Positions 40,887-51,900 of a DNA stretch of 64,000 nt are shown piece after piece. Source of the stretch: Pseudomonas delhiensis (GTDB lineage: Bacteria > Pseudomonadota > Gammaproteobacteria > Pseudomonadales > Pseudomonadaceae); the NCBI RefSeq assembly GCF_900187975.1, contig NZ_FZPC01000007.1, positions 124,001-188,000 on the forward strand, in the 5' to 3' direction. Within the stretch, counting starts at the first letter, position 1. Every line of letters starts with the position of its first letter. The position numbers and the translations under genes were made by a program. Below the pieces are notes generated by a model, which saw only the letters and a list, made by a program, of their open reading frames with translations, was not told where the DNA came from and did no database searches.

Positions 40887-42393
40887 ATGGAGAGCCAGTT
40901 CGTCGGCTATGCCTTTCTGGTCGAAGCCCTGAAGCTGAAAGTCTTCCCGATTCAGCGTCCCGCGGCGATCAGGCCTGTCACACGGATCGAACCGTTGGGC
41001 CGCGAACTCGCAGTTCCCCAACGCCTCGCTCCGCCGCCAGGCGATTGCTGTGCCCACGTACTGTTCGCCCTGAAGCACGAGGGAATCAACCTGGGCGTAC
41101 TGGCCCAGGCCTTAAGCCGCCACCATGCTGGCCGAGCTTCGCAAGGCTCCCAGCGGCGCCTATATCCGCAAGGCCTGCTACCTCTGGGAGGCCTTCAGCG
41201 GAACCCGGCTACCCCATGATGCGAGTCCGAAAGGTGCAACAACCCCGTTGTTCGACCCAGCCCGCTACGTCACCGGCCCTGCGCAGCGCAATGCCCGCTG
41301 GCGGGTGGACTTCAATGGCCTCGGTACACTCCATTACTGCGCAACGGTCGAGCGCACACCCGAGATCAAGGCGCTGCTGGAACTGGACATTCTCGGCAAG
41401 TCGCGGGAGTTCATCGGATCGCTGCCGGCAGGCATGATGGACAGGGTCCTGAGCTGGGCCTACCTGTACGAAACCCAGGACTCGTTCGCCATCGAGCGCG
41501 AAGCCCCCAACGCGGACAAGGCCGAGCGCTTCGTCCAGCTCCTGCGGCAAGCCCATGAGCGTCAACCGCTGACCGAGGACTACCTGGTCGCTCTGCAGAA
41601 CAGCACGATCAGCAATCCCTTCAACCGGGCGGCCGCCTTTCGCCACGAACAGAACCACCTGAGCAACGGTCTGCGTGGCGCTGCAGGCGTGACCTATGTT
41701 CCCCCACCTCCCGAGCTCTGCCGAGACCTGATGGGCGAACTGATGCAGTTCGCCAACGAAGCCCCCATGCGAATCGATCCACTGGTCGCTGCCGGCATCA
41801 TCTCGTTCGGCTTCGTCTTCCTGCACCCCTTCATGGATGGCAACGGACGCCTGTCCCGCTTCCTGATCCATCAGGCGCTATGCCGAAGCGGCGCCATGAG
41901 CCACGGCCTGCTGCTACCCGTCTCGGTGGCGATGAAGCGCGAGGAACAGCGCTATCTCGAAGCACTGCAAAGCTTCTCGCGCCCCGCCCGCGAATTCTGG
42001 CGGGTACTGTGGCTCGATGCGGATGACCTGAGCTTCGAGTTCACCGGAAATGAGGGGATTTACCGCTACTGGGACGCGACACCGTGCGTAGCTTTCACCC
42101 TGGAGATGGCCAGGCAGGCGCTGGAAGTCGAACTCCATGAAGAAACCGAATGCCTCCAGGCCTACGACCTGGTATTCAAGGCCGTCGACGCACACTACGA
42201 CGTCCGTGGCAGCGACCTGGCGCAACTGGTGATGATGTGCCTGAGCAACAACGGCATCGTCTCGCGCAATCGCCGCAAGCAGTTCCAGTACAGCGTCCCG
42301 GAAGAGGTGTTTGATTTCATCGAGGAGCAGGCTCGAGAGGTTCTGGCTGAGCAGGCAGCTAAGAAGATACCTTCTGAAAGCGCCCCCACTTGA
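40887..42393 (+). pseudogene. Fic-family protein gene, frameshifted
   Basis: The gene starts at ATG 40887 (CCAGGAG upstream). It reads MESQFVGYAFLVEALKLKVF through HVLFALKHEGINLGVLAQALSR, then loses frame between about 41112 and 41124. The rest continues one frame over from about 41116 to 42393 (MLAELRKAPSGAYIRKACYLWEAFSG onward). The two halves together would make about 500 residues of a single Fic protein. The Fic core is intact downstream of the break: HPFMDGNGRLSRFL, with catalytic histidine and phosphate-binding GNGR. Fic enzymes transfer AMP or other nucleotides to proteins. Either the gene is broken or a base call is wrong; as written, only the C-terminal part with its own ATG at 41125 could be made. 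Confidence 0.82.
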
Positions 42394-42574
42394 ACCCAGG
42401 CTAATGTCCAAGATATCGATTAGAGATGGCTCGACCGCCCAAGACACAGAGCTCTCTTCGTTCAGCAACCATCTGACCAGCTCCCACCAGACGAGGCTAT
42501 TCAGGCGAACAAATCTAGGCAGCAAGCCTACTTCCTCACCGTAAACTAGCTGACATCCTAAAATAATATTCTTA

Positions 42575-45500
42575 TCAGGCCTTTAGCTCCACCAGCACGT
42601 CCGTCGCCCACTTCTGCTCAGAGTTTTGTATCCGAGCCGTTTCAACCACTCTGGCCATGTGCATTAGCTGATCTTGGACAGCCAAGTTAAAGTCAAACCA
42701 CATGTCGCTATGCGAACTGAAGCGAACCTGCCAATAGGCGACCCCCTGGTCGAACCTGACCTTCAGCGTCCTGCCGTCTTCAAATTCAAGCTCTAACCTA
42801 CGGTGATGAGGGATATCGCGATTCGACAACTCCACAATCAGCTCAACTTGATGTCCAGCCATTGCCGACAGCCAATTGCGTGAAAAGAACTCGAAATCGT
42901 CCTGATTGGCCCAGTCGTCGAAGGCTTTACGACCTTGCAGCCGACCTGATTTGAATAGCGTCTTCACCTGCACAACCGCATCCGCAGAAATGCGGCTCTT
43001 CAGATCTTTCAGAACCGCACCCAGGATCGTAACTACCGCGGGGTTCTGAATGTAACGATCTGAGTAGGTCAGCCTGTTGATCTTCGCAGTCGCAATCACG
43101 TCAGCAACTTGCTGATCTCGAGCGCCAAGCAGCTCCCAGAAACGCTCACCGAATTGCAGCAGCGACCCATTGAGTTCCTCGTGGATTGATATGTCGACGA
43201 TCGCTACCTTGCCGAAGGAGTCGCTCGCTGCACTGGAAAGGTCCATCGCCTGCCAGCCAAACTCCGGCTGACTCTTCGAGAGTACGACTAGCTCATCACT
43301 TTGATGCCAGCTACGGCCTGGAACAGTTGCCACGAGGCTGCGCGAGGCCAGCGTGACAACCTCGCCCTCTTTAAACACTTGGGCAACGAGATGCTCACCT
43401 AGCTCAGTAATAGCATTCCCGACGCTTACTCCAAGGTCCGACAGGCGCTGGATATCCTGCACAAGAAACTCATCAGTGATACCTGCCGGGACAAGCAGAT
43501 CAACAGTCAGCTCATCGGCCAGAACATAGGTCTGAATCGCCTTACGGAACTGTGGAGCAAGAAGATCCCAATCTGCCACATCACCAGAGGTCACCAGAGT
43601 AATTCTCTCTGCACCCTCATTGATCAGCCGGCGCAGAACGCTCTCAATACTGCCAGGCGCATACTGGCCATCGGCAAAGGAAAGTTTATTCTCGGCGGTC
43701 AAACCCACGTGATGAATGAAGTCTGGGCCCAGCCAGTCGAGCGCTACCTTGCGATCCAGCTTGTCGTGGTCATGCCGTGTTTGGGAGTCCAACAGGCACT
43801 CACTACAGCCAGTTTCACAATGCTTGCAATCGAGCTTCTTCACCATCCCCCGCAGCAGCTCCTCGACATGCAGCGGCGCGCTAGTGGCAAAACCTGCGCC
43901 ACCGCTGATTACATCGAAAAGCTGAAGGACGCGAATGGACTGTCCACTTGGCAGTTTGCTTGGCCGAGTTGCATAACCCAATTCGGAAGCCGATACGCCC
44001 AGTATCTCGGCCAGCGCAGCCCGCAAAGCCACTGCTAGCGTCATGGCAATTGCACTTCCCTGTGCTGAGTCTGCAATGAACTCCCCGCGCACGGGATGGT
44101 GCAAGGTGAGTTCAAACACATCAGTAATAGCTACAGCGCCGAGGCTCACACTAGGAAGAATGCTCCCGCTACCCTGGCAGGGAAGGCGCTTGTTGTTCTG
44201 ATCTTTGTCCTCTTTGGTCGGGCGCGGCGGATAGTGCTCGCCAGACGGAGACAGGTCTCGCGGGAACCCGCTATCCGGCTGCATGGACTCAGCTCGGCCA
44301 CAACTCATGCACAAGGCATAACCTGTTCCGTGCTCGCCCGAGCTGTGATGGAAGACCTTTCCATCCGCACCATAAGCCATTGCCCCAACCGCCGGGTTTG
44401 GCAATGGAGTCTTGTTGGCGTTGACGAAAACCCAGGCGGCTTCAACTGGGATGAATTTCTGATGCTGGATGTCATTGGAGGCCGACTCATAAGCATCGGT
44501 GACAAAACCAGAGGGCTGCAGGACCTTGCGAATGTTTTGGGGCTTGATCAGTGACTGACAGTCGACATTGCTGCAAGTCAGCTCATCGGTCTTTATCAAC
44601 CCCTCCTCATAGTCCAGAGCGCCACAGACATCGCAACGCCACGCAATGTCCATTTTCTGCGCTTCTTTGCTATCAGCATTGAGGTTATGCCAGTACAGGG
44701 AAACGCCGGCAGACCTGAACACCCGGCCATCCAGAACGATTTCTGCACCAGGAGCGTACTCGCGAATGGCAATCGACAGATTGCGTGAAGGCAGCCCCTT
44801 GTAGCGGGATACGTTGTCCTCGCGATCATGCTTCAACTTTTTCCCTGCGTCCTGCTCGCGGATGTAATCCTCAATCGTGAAGTTATCGAAGTTCACCACG
44901 TCGGTAGGGAAGCCATAACCAGGCAGGAAGGTACGCGCAGCAAGATCCCGCAACAGGTACTCATTGCAGTGGCGAGCCTTTTCAATCTGGAGACGCTTCA
45001 GATAGGGGCTGTTGGCTTTCGCGTGCTTCTCCTCAGAAAGTAAGAAGCGATAGCTCTTCAGCCAACGACTCTGCAGCGGCTTGATCGAATCGATTGAACG
45101 ACGGCGCAGCTGAGTCGGGTCCACACCGACCAGAGCTGTGCCTTTCACCAAGTCCTTGAGCGCTTCATCCAGATCGGAGACAACCTGTCCCAGCCGCTCA
45201 ATGAATCGGTCACATTGTGAGAGACCGTGCTCATCGTCGTAGAACCACTGTGTATTCAGACTGGTTTTCTCAGTCTGAGTAGGCCCGACCACATTGCAGA
45301 GGAAGTCCGCCAACAGCAGTGAGTTGATGTGCCGTTGTACGAGTCGCTCGGAGTTCAATGCCACCACTGGCGCGGGGATCCTGGTCTCGAACGGCCAACT
45401 CGGATTGGCGAAAACCTGTTGATCATGCGGGTTGTTCTTGCAAAGCGTGTAGGTAATCGCCCTGGATTCCTTGCTTCGCCCCGCGCGACCGGCACGCTGC

Positions 45501-48500
45501 AGGTAGTTGGCCGGGTGCGGCGGTACATTGTTCATGACCACAGCAGAAATACCGCCAATATCTACGCCCATCTCCATGGTGGTGGAGCAGTTCAGAACGT
45601 TGAGCTGTCCCTTCTTGAACATCTCTTCATAGGAGCCGAGGCGTTCAGAAGACTGCTGGGCCGAGTGCTCCGCTGTTCGGTAATAGAAGCCCCCCTCCAC
45701 TGCCCGATCATTGATATCCGTCCACAGGTTCCGTGCTCGCAGATCGCTTACAAGACGATCATTCGCCATCTGGTCTCTAACTCGCACAAGTCCCGGCGCA
45801 TAATCGTCCTGAGAACGGTCAAACTCCCACAGGTCAGGTAGCTCAACCGGCGCTGCCTGATAGCTCTTGCGCTGCTCTTCAGTCAACTGAGAGAAATCCA
45901 GGTGAACGGGGAGGTAAGGCGTAAAGCCTTTGAAGGTGGTATCCAATAGCTTGTTGGTAACCGGGCAGACATAGGCTCGGTCAACCAACGAGAACAGCAT
46001 GTGCTCTCTGGGTAGATAGTACCGGTTTTCGTCAGCCTTCAGCGCTGAGCCCGGTCTGGCCAACTGCAACCAGGCGGCTCTTAGCCAGGCATTGACCAGA
46101 TCAACGTCGGCCGTGTTAGCCGGGTTCAAACCAGCACCAAGCAACAATAGTTTGATGAGGCGCTGGGAATGGTTGCCATTGCGGATCTGAGGCCAGCGCT
46201 TGACCCGGATCTCATCCGCTTCTTTCGACTCGGGATTACGCAGACTCTTGGCAGAAAAGCGGCTACCGATCCAGCTCAACCAGCCCTCTTCGACCTGAAT
46301 ATAGCTGTTCTCCCGAACATGAAAGTCCAGCGCCACCTTTAGGAAGTCACGCCAATCATCGAGCGTCAGACCTTTCTGCCCCCAGTACGCCGGCACTTCC
46401 TGGACCTTATCCATACCAACGTATCCGATCTTCACCAGCCCTTGGGTTTCAAGACTGTTCTGCCGTTTCGGGCGGCGCATAAACTCGCGGAATAGCAACA
46501 TCTCCGCCAGCTTGTAGGGGCCATCATTGTCCCGGAAGACCTCGGGCTTCTGATATTTGTTGTAAAGCAGCATCGAGCCTTTCAGGTCAGCCTTCTGCTT
46601 GAGCTCATTGGCGAGCTCCGTCCAGGCTAGAGAAACTAGCGTCGGCCTAACTTTCGCTCCAGTTGCTGAAGCTAGCATGGCCGTAAACCGTGTAACTTTT
46701 TCCTCCGCAACCCTGACTTCCTCCCGAATACCAACGCTGCGGTATAGCTCCACCTCCTCTTTCGCCTTGGCGATTAATTGTTTCAAGACCGACGGATCAA
46801 TGCTGCTGGAATCTACCTGAGAGGTGACCTGGCTCCGCTGGTGCCAGCTCAAAATCTCCACGACAAGTCCGCGCAACCTGCTGCGCTCCGCCTCCTGTTG
46901 CATACGTACAGCCATGCGCGCCGTGCCCTGACGGCTGTCCGTGAAGGTAATAAGCCGACGGCCTCTACCAGGCAGAGACTGCGGACCGTGTTCCGGCGTC
47001 TGATCTTCCTCTTGATAGTCTTGACAGTATTCAAGAACTGTCGGCACGGCATTGGCTACATAGAAGGGTCCGCCCAGCATTGCGCGGCGGAAAGGAGAAT
47101 TCCCATGCAGTCCACTCGATCTACAGCTATTACGGCTGCACTTAGCATCAAGATCTCTAACCCCAAGCCGTACCCGTTCAGCTGAAACAGGTGCGAAGGA
47201 ACCAGCGAACTTATCGACCTCAACGGGGATGTATGCGCTGCCGGCATTCTCGAACGAGCAAAGCACCAGCGGTGTCTTGGCTGAAAGTACCCCTGACCCA
47301 CCAACCCCTGCATCCTCCTCAACAGGTGTTTCAGTCTGCAGGGAAAATTCATCGCCACCAGAGCTTTCCCACTGGATGAGCTTTCCATTCTTATCTCGCG
47401 CCAGCAGATGCGGCTCATTGCAGTCATTGCAGAACACCAACTCGAATACCGGACTGCCACAGCTGCAGATTTGCCTCTGATTGGCGTAGACATAACCAAA
47501 GGGCCAGTTTTGTTGCAGCGCCGTTCCCGACTTTGCTGAGCAGCACTTGTCAAAGCAGGCCCATAACCCGTGAGTAGTGCGTTGGAAGAAGTGCGCCCGC
47601 AGCTTCAGAAACGCCGGCTCACTGGCTGAAGGACGAGTGCCTGAACAGACATCCAACCAACGCAGTATTTCGTCTTGCGACAGCGACCATCCACCCTCCT
47701 GACGCATCTGGCTGACCATCTCGGTTAGCTTCAACGGCTTGGGGGTGGTCACCAGCAGATTTCTCAGTGCTCGGGCTTGCGGAGAATGCACCAGGGCCTC
47801 GTATCGATCCGGATGAACCTCTGGATCGTCCGCAATTACAGGCGGCATGGACTGGAGCGTATCCAGAGCAACCAGCGTTTGTTGACAGGGGGCAAGAGGA
47901 GGAATGACCCGGTTCCCCCCCCAGACATCAATCTGCGTAACCGGCACCCCCGACAGATCCGAGAGAAACTGCTTCAACTGTCCTGCAGCGTCCTCACCGG
48001 CAATAGTCGCAGAGGTCGCCACAAAGCGGACATCCTTAGGCGTAACGCCGAAGGCTGTCATTACCCGTCGCAGCTGCAATGCCAATTCAGCCGCCTGGGA
48101 ACCCACGTAAGTGTGAGCCTCGTCCAGAACAATCCAGCGCAGCGATTTCTGCTCTCTGGAGACTCTTACGATGGGCGCATCGACCTGGCGCACCATTATG
48201 TATTCGAGCATGGTACCGTTGGTGACCAGAATGGGCGCCGGTTGCGTACGCATCAGCTCGCGCGACAGAATTTCGTTAGGCTTTTGGCTCTGCTCGCTGC
48301 GCACCTTCGCCTGCAACTCCGGTGTGTTGCCGTTGTACAGGCAATAGCGAATGCCGCTTCCAAAGCTCTGAGTCCAGGCATTCAAACGTTCGCGCTGCGA
48401 GTTGATCAGGGCGTTAAGTGGATACAGGAACAGCGCCCGAACCCCGATCAGCGGCTGACGACCTGCATCACGGTACTCGCGATAAAGATCCTCCAGCACC

Positions 48501-48910
48501 GGCACCATAAAGCATTCGGTCTTACCCGAGCCGGTACCACTGGTAACGACCACCGAATGCTTCTTCTCTAGCAATGAGCGCCAACTGGCCAACTGGTGGG
48601 TGAAGGGCTTCCAACTCGCGCCAAAGCGGTAACGCCCATTCGCCTTACCATCGAGCGAGGCCACGATCTCCTTGCTCAGCAAGTGCTCCTTGCTCGCCAG
48701 TTGCTCCATGGTGAACGCCGACTCTTCCCAGCCGAAGGTCTGCTCGAACAAGGGCGGCGCCAGGAACGCACCCTCTTTACCGCACTCTGCGCGCATCAGA
48801 CATCCCAGGTGCTCACGCAAGCCCGGATCGGTAATGCTCAAGATACTCAAGGTGGACTCAGTGGTACGGGAAAGCGCCTGCTCGACTAGCCCAGAGAAAT
48901 ACTTATCCAT
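42575..48910 (-). CDS. druE: Druantia-like DruE: giant DEAD/DEAH helicase with DUF1998
   Basis: A 2111-residue cytoplasmic superfamily 2 helicase. Walker A SGTGSGKT is at 124-131, DEAH at 263-266 (IVLDEAHTYVGSQ), motif III in FVATSATI, and motifs V-VI in STTMEMGVDIGGISAVVMNN and [11 protein letters not shown]. Cysteine clusters that may bind zinc occur (CSCGSPVFELVFCNDC; CDVCGALDYEEG with a later CSNVDC). The DUF1998 region has ISGGAGFATSAPLHVEELL with HCETGCSECL. Length and order match DruE of Druantia anti-phage systems better than the shorter, split DrmA/DrmB of DISARM. ATG 48910 overlaps the DruH stop by eight bases, so they are coupled. The last 500 residues, which I cannot name, are a possible target-recognition region. 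Confidence 0.85.
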   Translation of the reverse strand: MDKYFSGLVEQALSRTTESTLSILSITDPGLREHLGCLMRAECGKEGAFLAPPLFEQTFGWEESAFTMEQLASKEHLLSKEIVASLDGKANGRYRFGASWKPFTHQLASWRSLLEKKHSVVVTSGTGSGKTECFMVPVLEDLYREYRDAGRQPLIGVRALFLYPLNALINSQRERLNAWTQSFGSGIRYCLYNGNTPELQAKVRSEQSQKPNEILSRELMRTQPAPILVTNGTMLEYIMVRQVDAPIVRVSREQKSLRWIVLDEAHTYVGSQAAELALQLRRVMTAFGVTPKDVRFVATSATIAGEDAAGQLKQFLSDLSGVPVTQIDVWGGNRVIPPLAPCQQTLVALDTLQSMPPVIADDPEVHPDRYEALVHSPQARALRNLLVTTPKPLKLTEMVSQMRQEGGWSLSQDEILRWLDVCSGTRPSASEPAFLKLRAHFFQRTTHGLWACFDKCCSAKSGTALQQNWPFGYVYANQRQICSCGSPVFELVFCNDCNEPHLLARDKNGKLIQWESSGGDEFSLQTETPVEEDAGVGGSGVLSAKTPLVLCSFENAGSAYIPVEVDKFAGSFAPVSAERVRLGVRDLDAKCSRNSCRSSGLHGNSPFRRAMLGGPFYVANAVPTVLEYCQDYQEEDQTPEHGPQSLPGRGRRLITFTDSRQGTARMAVRMQQEAERSRLRGLVVEILSWHQRSQVTSQVDSSSIDPSVLKQLIAKAKEEVELYRSVGIREEVRVAEEKVTRFTAMLASATGAKVRPTLVSLAWTELANELKQKADLKGSMLLYNKYQKPEVFRDNDGPYKLAEMLLFREFMRRPKRQNSLETQGLVKIGYVGMDKVQEVPAYWGQKGLTLDDWRDFLKVALDFHVRENSYIQVEEGWLSWIGSRFSAKSLRNPESKEADEIRVKRWPQIRNGNHSQRLIKLLLLGAGLNPANTADVDLVNAWLRAAWLQLARPGSALKADENRYYLPREHMLFSLVDRAYVCPVTNKLLDTTFKGFTPYLPVHLDFSQLTEEQRKSYQAAPVELPDLWEFDRSQDDYAPGLVRVRDQMANDRLVSDLRARNLWTDINDRAVEGGFYYRTAEHSAQQSSERLGSYEEMFKKGQLNVLNCSTTMEMGVDIGGISAVVMNNVPPHPANYLQRAGRAGRSKESRAITYTLCKNNPHDQQVFANPSWPFETRIPAPVVALNSERLVQRHINSLLLADFLCNVVGPTQTEKTSLNTQWFYDDEHGLSQCDRFIERLGQVVSDLDEALKDLVKGTALVGVDPTQLRRRSIDSIKPLQSRWLKSYRFLLSEEKHAKANSPYLKRLQIEKARHCNEYLLRDLAARTFLPGYGFPTDVVNFDNFTIEDYIREQDAGKKLKHDREDNVSRYKGLPSRNLSIAIREYAPGAEIVLDGRVFRSAGVSLYWHNLNADSKEAQKMDIAWRCDVCGALDYEEGLIKTDELTCSNVDCQSLIKPQNIRKVLQPSGFVTDAYESASNDIQHQKFIPVEAAWVFVNANKTPLPNPAVGAMAYGADGKVFHHSSGEHGTGYALCMSCGRAESMQPDSGFPRDLSPSGEHYPPRPTKEDKDQNNKRLPCQGSGSILPSVSLGAVAITDVFELTLHHPVRGEFIADSAQGSAIAMTLAVALRAALAEILGVSASELGYATRPSKLPSGQSIRVLQLFDVISGGAGFATSAPLHVEELLRGMVKKLDCKHCETGCSECLLDSQTRHDHDKLDRKVALDWLGPDFIHHVGLTAENKLSFADGQYAPGSIESVLRRLINEGAERITLVTSGDVADWDLLAPQFRKAIQTYVLADELTVDLLVPAGITDEFLVQDIQRLSDLGVSVGNAITELGEHLVAQVFKEGEVVTLASRSLVATVPGRSWHQSDELVVLSKSQPEFGWQAMDLSSAASDSFGKVAIVDISIHEELNGSLLQFGERFWELLGARDQQVADVIATAKINRLTYSDRYIQNPAVVTILGAVLKDLKSRISADAVVQVKTLFKSGRLQGRKAFDDWANQDDFEFFSRNWLSAMAGHQVELIVELSNRDIPHHRRLELEFEDGRTLKVRFDQGVAYWQVRFSSHSDMWFDFNLAVQDQLMHMARVVETARIQNSEQKWATDVLVELKA

Positions 48911-51900
48911 TAACCGACTCTGCCTTCTGCATATCCATAACGCTGTTCAACAAGCAATATTGATAGATCGAGTTGAACCACTTCGAATCGAAATCGCGGA
49001 CCTGGCGCAAGAAGAAAATCGCCTCGACGCCGTCCACAAACACATCCGTGAACCGAGCCTTGCCACAGGCGACCGCAGCGGCGAATACCGGTAGATAGAG
49101 CACCGCATTGCGGTAATCCATTTCCGACCTGAAGGCAATCACCGAGCCGCCTTGGCTGCTGTGCCAACGTACCAGCCGCTCGCCGCCGAACTCCGGCCAC
49201 TTTGCCTCACTGCGCTCGCGAATCAACTCAAGGTACCAGCCATGCAGGACACTCTTGAAAGTCGCTAGCGGCACCTTGATCTCTGGGCCAACAGGCTTGC
49301 CTGAAAGGAAGCGCTGCACACTCTGCCCGTAGGCTGGATAGGTTTCCCCCAATCGCGAAAACATTCGTCCGATCAGAGCATCAATGGCTTCCTCAGCGAC
49401 CCCTTTCACCTTAAGGAATGCAGCGAAGCGCTTGGCCGCAAGGTGGATTTCTGCAATGGGAAGAAACTCCCAGAAAATCGGAAACTCAGCCTCCAGCCGA
49501 CCAAGGAATTTCGCTTCCATCTCAAACTTGAAAAGTGCCATCGCCAACGCGCGGGTGTGCCCTACCAGAGCCTTCCAGACCTCGAAGGTCGCCAGGGGCA
49601 GATAGCCGTACCCCTCATACAAGGCCCGCAAAAACTGCCAGCCGCTATGCATAGGGTTAACCGCCATGGCATCCAACACAGGCGTGAAAGAGCTAACAGG
49701 TGAAGCGTGATCGAAGGTCAACACTGCCTTTTGCAGACTCTGGATCCCATCGCTCGGCGCCAAAGACTGCCAGCCACCAGCGATAAACAGCGGCCGGAAC
49801 GACACAGATGAGCCTGATTTGGGCAACACCAGCCAGGGACCATCCCTTTCAACAGCAATAGGTAACTCGAAGTCGCCGGTGGGCACACCTTCGCTGGTGC
49901 GGGAACTGAGCGCGATGGAGCTACGCATAGGATCATGCAATAGCATCAACACCGGTTCGGGAATGGCGTCGGCGCCATCGTGCAGATTGGCAGCACACAG
50001 CATCTGACGGTCGCGATCCAGTTGCATCTCCGTCGAATACCTACGGATGCGGTAACTGGCGTCCTGACCGTTACCGAACACCCGCAACTCGACGACCTGA
50101 TCGATTCCCGACTGAAGCGAAAGCAGGTCAACAATCTGTTCACGGATATTGAACAGACTGATCTCCAGCGGCTTTTCGGCCGCCGTGTAGGTCCAGCTGT
50201 AACAAGCATTCCTGGCCGCACTACCCCTGAGGGTCAGCTCAAGGCTAAAGCGGGTTGGTGCGCCAGCCCGGCCAAACAGATACAAACGCGCCCCCAACAG
50301 GTCGTCGACGCTGAGATCACGCTTCAGCTGTTTGCCTGTGCCATCAAAGGCCAGAGAACCCGAGTTGGGAAACGGCAGGTCAATCTCCACTGGGTCAGCC
50401 ATCAAGCTGGGGGTAACTGAAAGGCGGACCCTGACTAGAGGAAAGCCCTTTGCCAAGAGCCTAAGCTCGGTGTGACCCTCATGCTTTACCTGCTGTACCT
50501 GCAGACTGTCGTCAACAATCTGAAGCAGGCAGCGCTGCCGGGAATGCACCAGAATGCTCCCCTGCCCCGGTTTCTCACCACTGCGCAGCTCAACACGGAA
50601 ATCCGTCGGCAGGATGCCCACCCGGCGGCGTAGCAAGGCATCGCCGCTGCGGTTGCGCACCGACACATATTGGGTACCCAGTACATCCTGCAACAAGCCG
50701 CTTCCCGGCTGTTTGCCGGCAACGTACAAGTCACCGCCCTGCTGTTGCAGTTCCCCGGCAACGGTCGGCCACTGCACACGAGGCAGACCGATAAAGGTCA
50801 GCGCGGGCTTGGTCGGCCAGTCGATCTGGGTACCAGCCAGTTCCAGCCCCAAGCCCAGACCAGCCGCATGTCCCGTGCGTATCCGGTAGAGTTCATCACT
50901 CTCAACCTGGAACTGCGCCTTGCCCTGAACCTTTACCGTATGCAGCGAAAAAGCCGATGCCATATCGCTGAAGATGGCTTCCTCGCCCTCTGCAGCCATG
51001 TTCAACTTGCCACCGTCTGGCAGCACCAGCAGCAGCTCTTCACCCGCCGTATTGAATGAAGCCTGACCGCACAGCTGCCAGCGATCATTCACTGGCTCGA
51101 AACCCAACGGTACTTCGCCAAGGGCCACTGCACTGCCCTCTATCGGCTGGGTGGCGATCAGCATGCCGCCTGCCATAGCCACCAGACTCAGTTGAGCACT
51201 GCAATCCTGCCGCTTTCCAATCACCTCACGGACGCGCAGCCGGATATGGGCGACACCATTGTCGACCAGCGCATAGCCGGGTCCAAGCGCAGCAATCACC
51301 TGTCCATCTTCGACAATGGCCAGCTCAAAACGGGTGGTAGATGGCTGCGTCGTCAGACGAAGCACTACCTCCTCCGGCATCGAGACCTGAACCTTGAGCA
51401 CATCAGGCTGGGCCTCATGCCAGAAGTATCGGCAAGACCATCCAGCAGCATCCCGGCGTCGCTTTTTACCCTCGATGGTCGCAGTCTTTAAAAGACCATT
51501 GAGGAGTTCGCTGCCAGTCTCGTTATCCAGAGGCAGAGGGAACAATTCACGCCACTTGGGGTTCAGCGCATCCAGGCGGGCAACAGGCTCATCCACCTGG
51601 GGCAACCCATAATTCCGTACCAGAGCCACAAGCTCATCGACCATGCGCGCAATCAGTTCCACGGACGTACGCGAGGCAAACACTTGAGGAAGGCTTGCCT
51701 TTTCCAGTTGCTGCTCCACCTGCTGGAGAGTGTTGAGCCCCAGCAGGTGCCACTGGTCGTACTGCCTTAGCAAACGGTCAAACAGTGACTGGAAGCGACT
51801 GCCTCCCTCGCGCAATACCTGAAAGGGCAAGCCCCCCTCACCAAACAGCGACCCCAGAAAGTCCCGATGACCCGCTTCGTAGAAATGAAGGGGACGTTTC

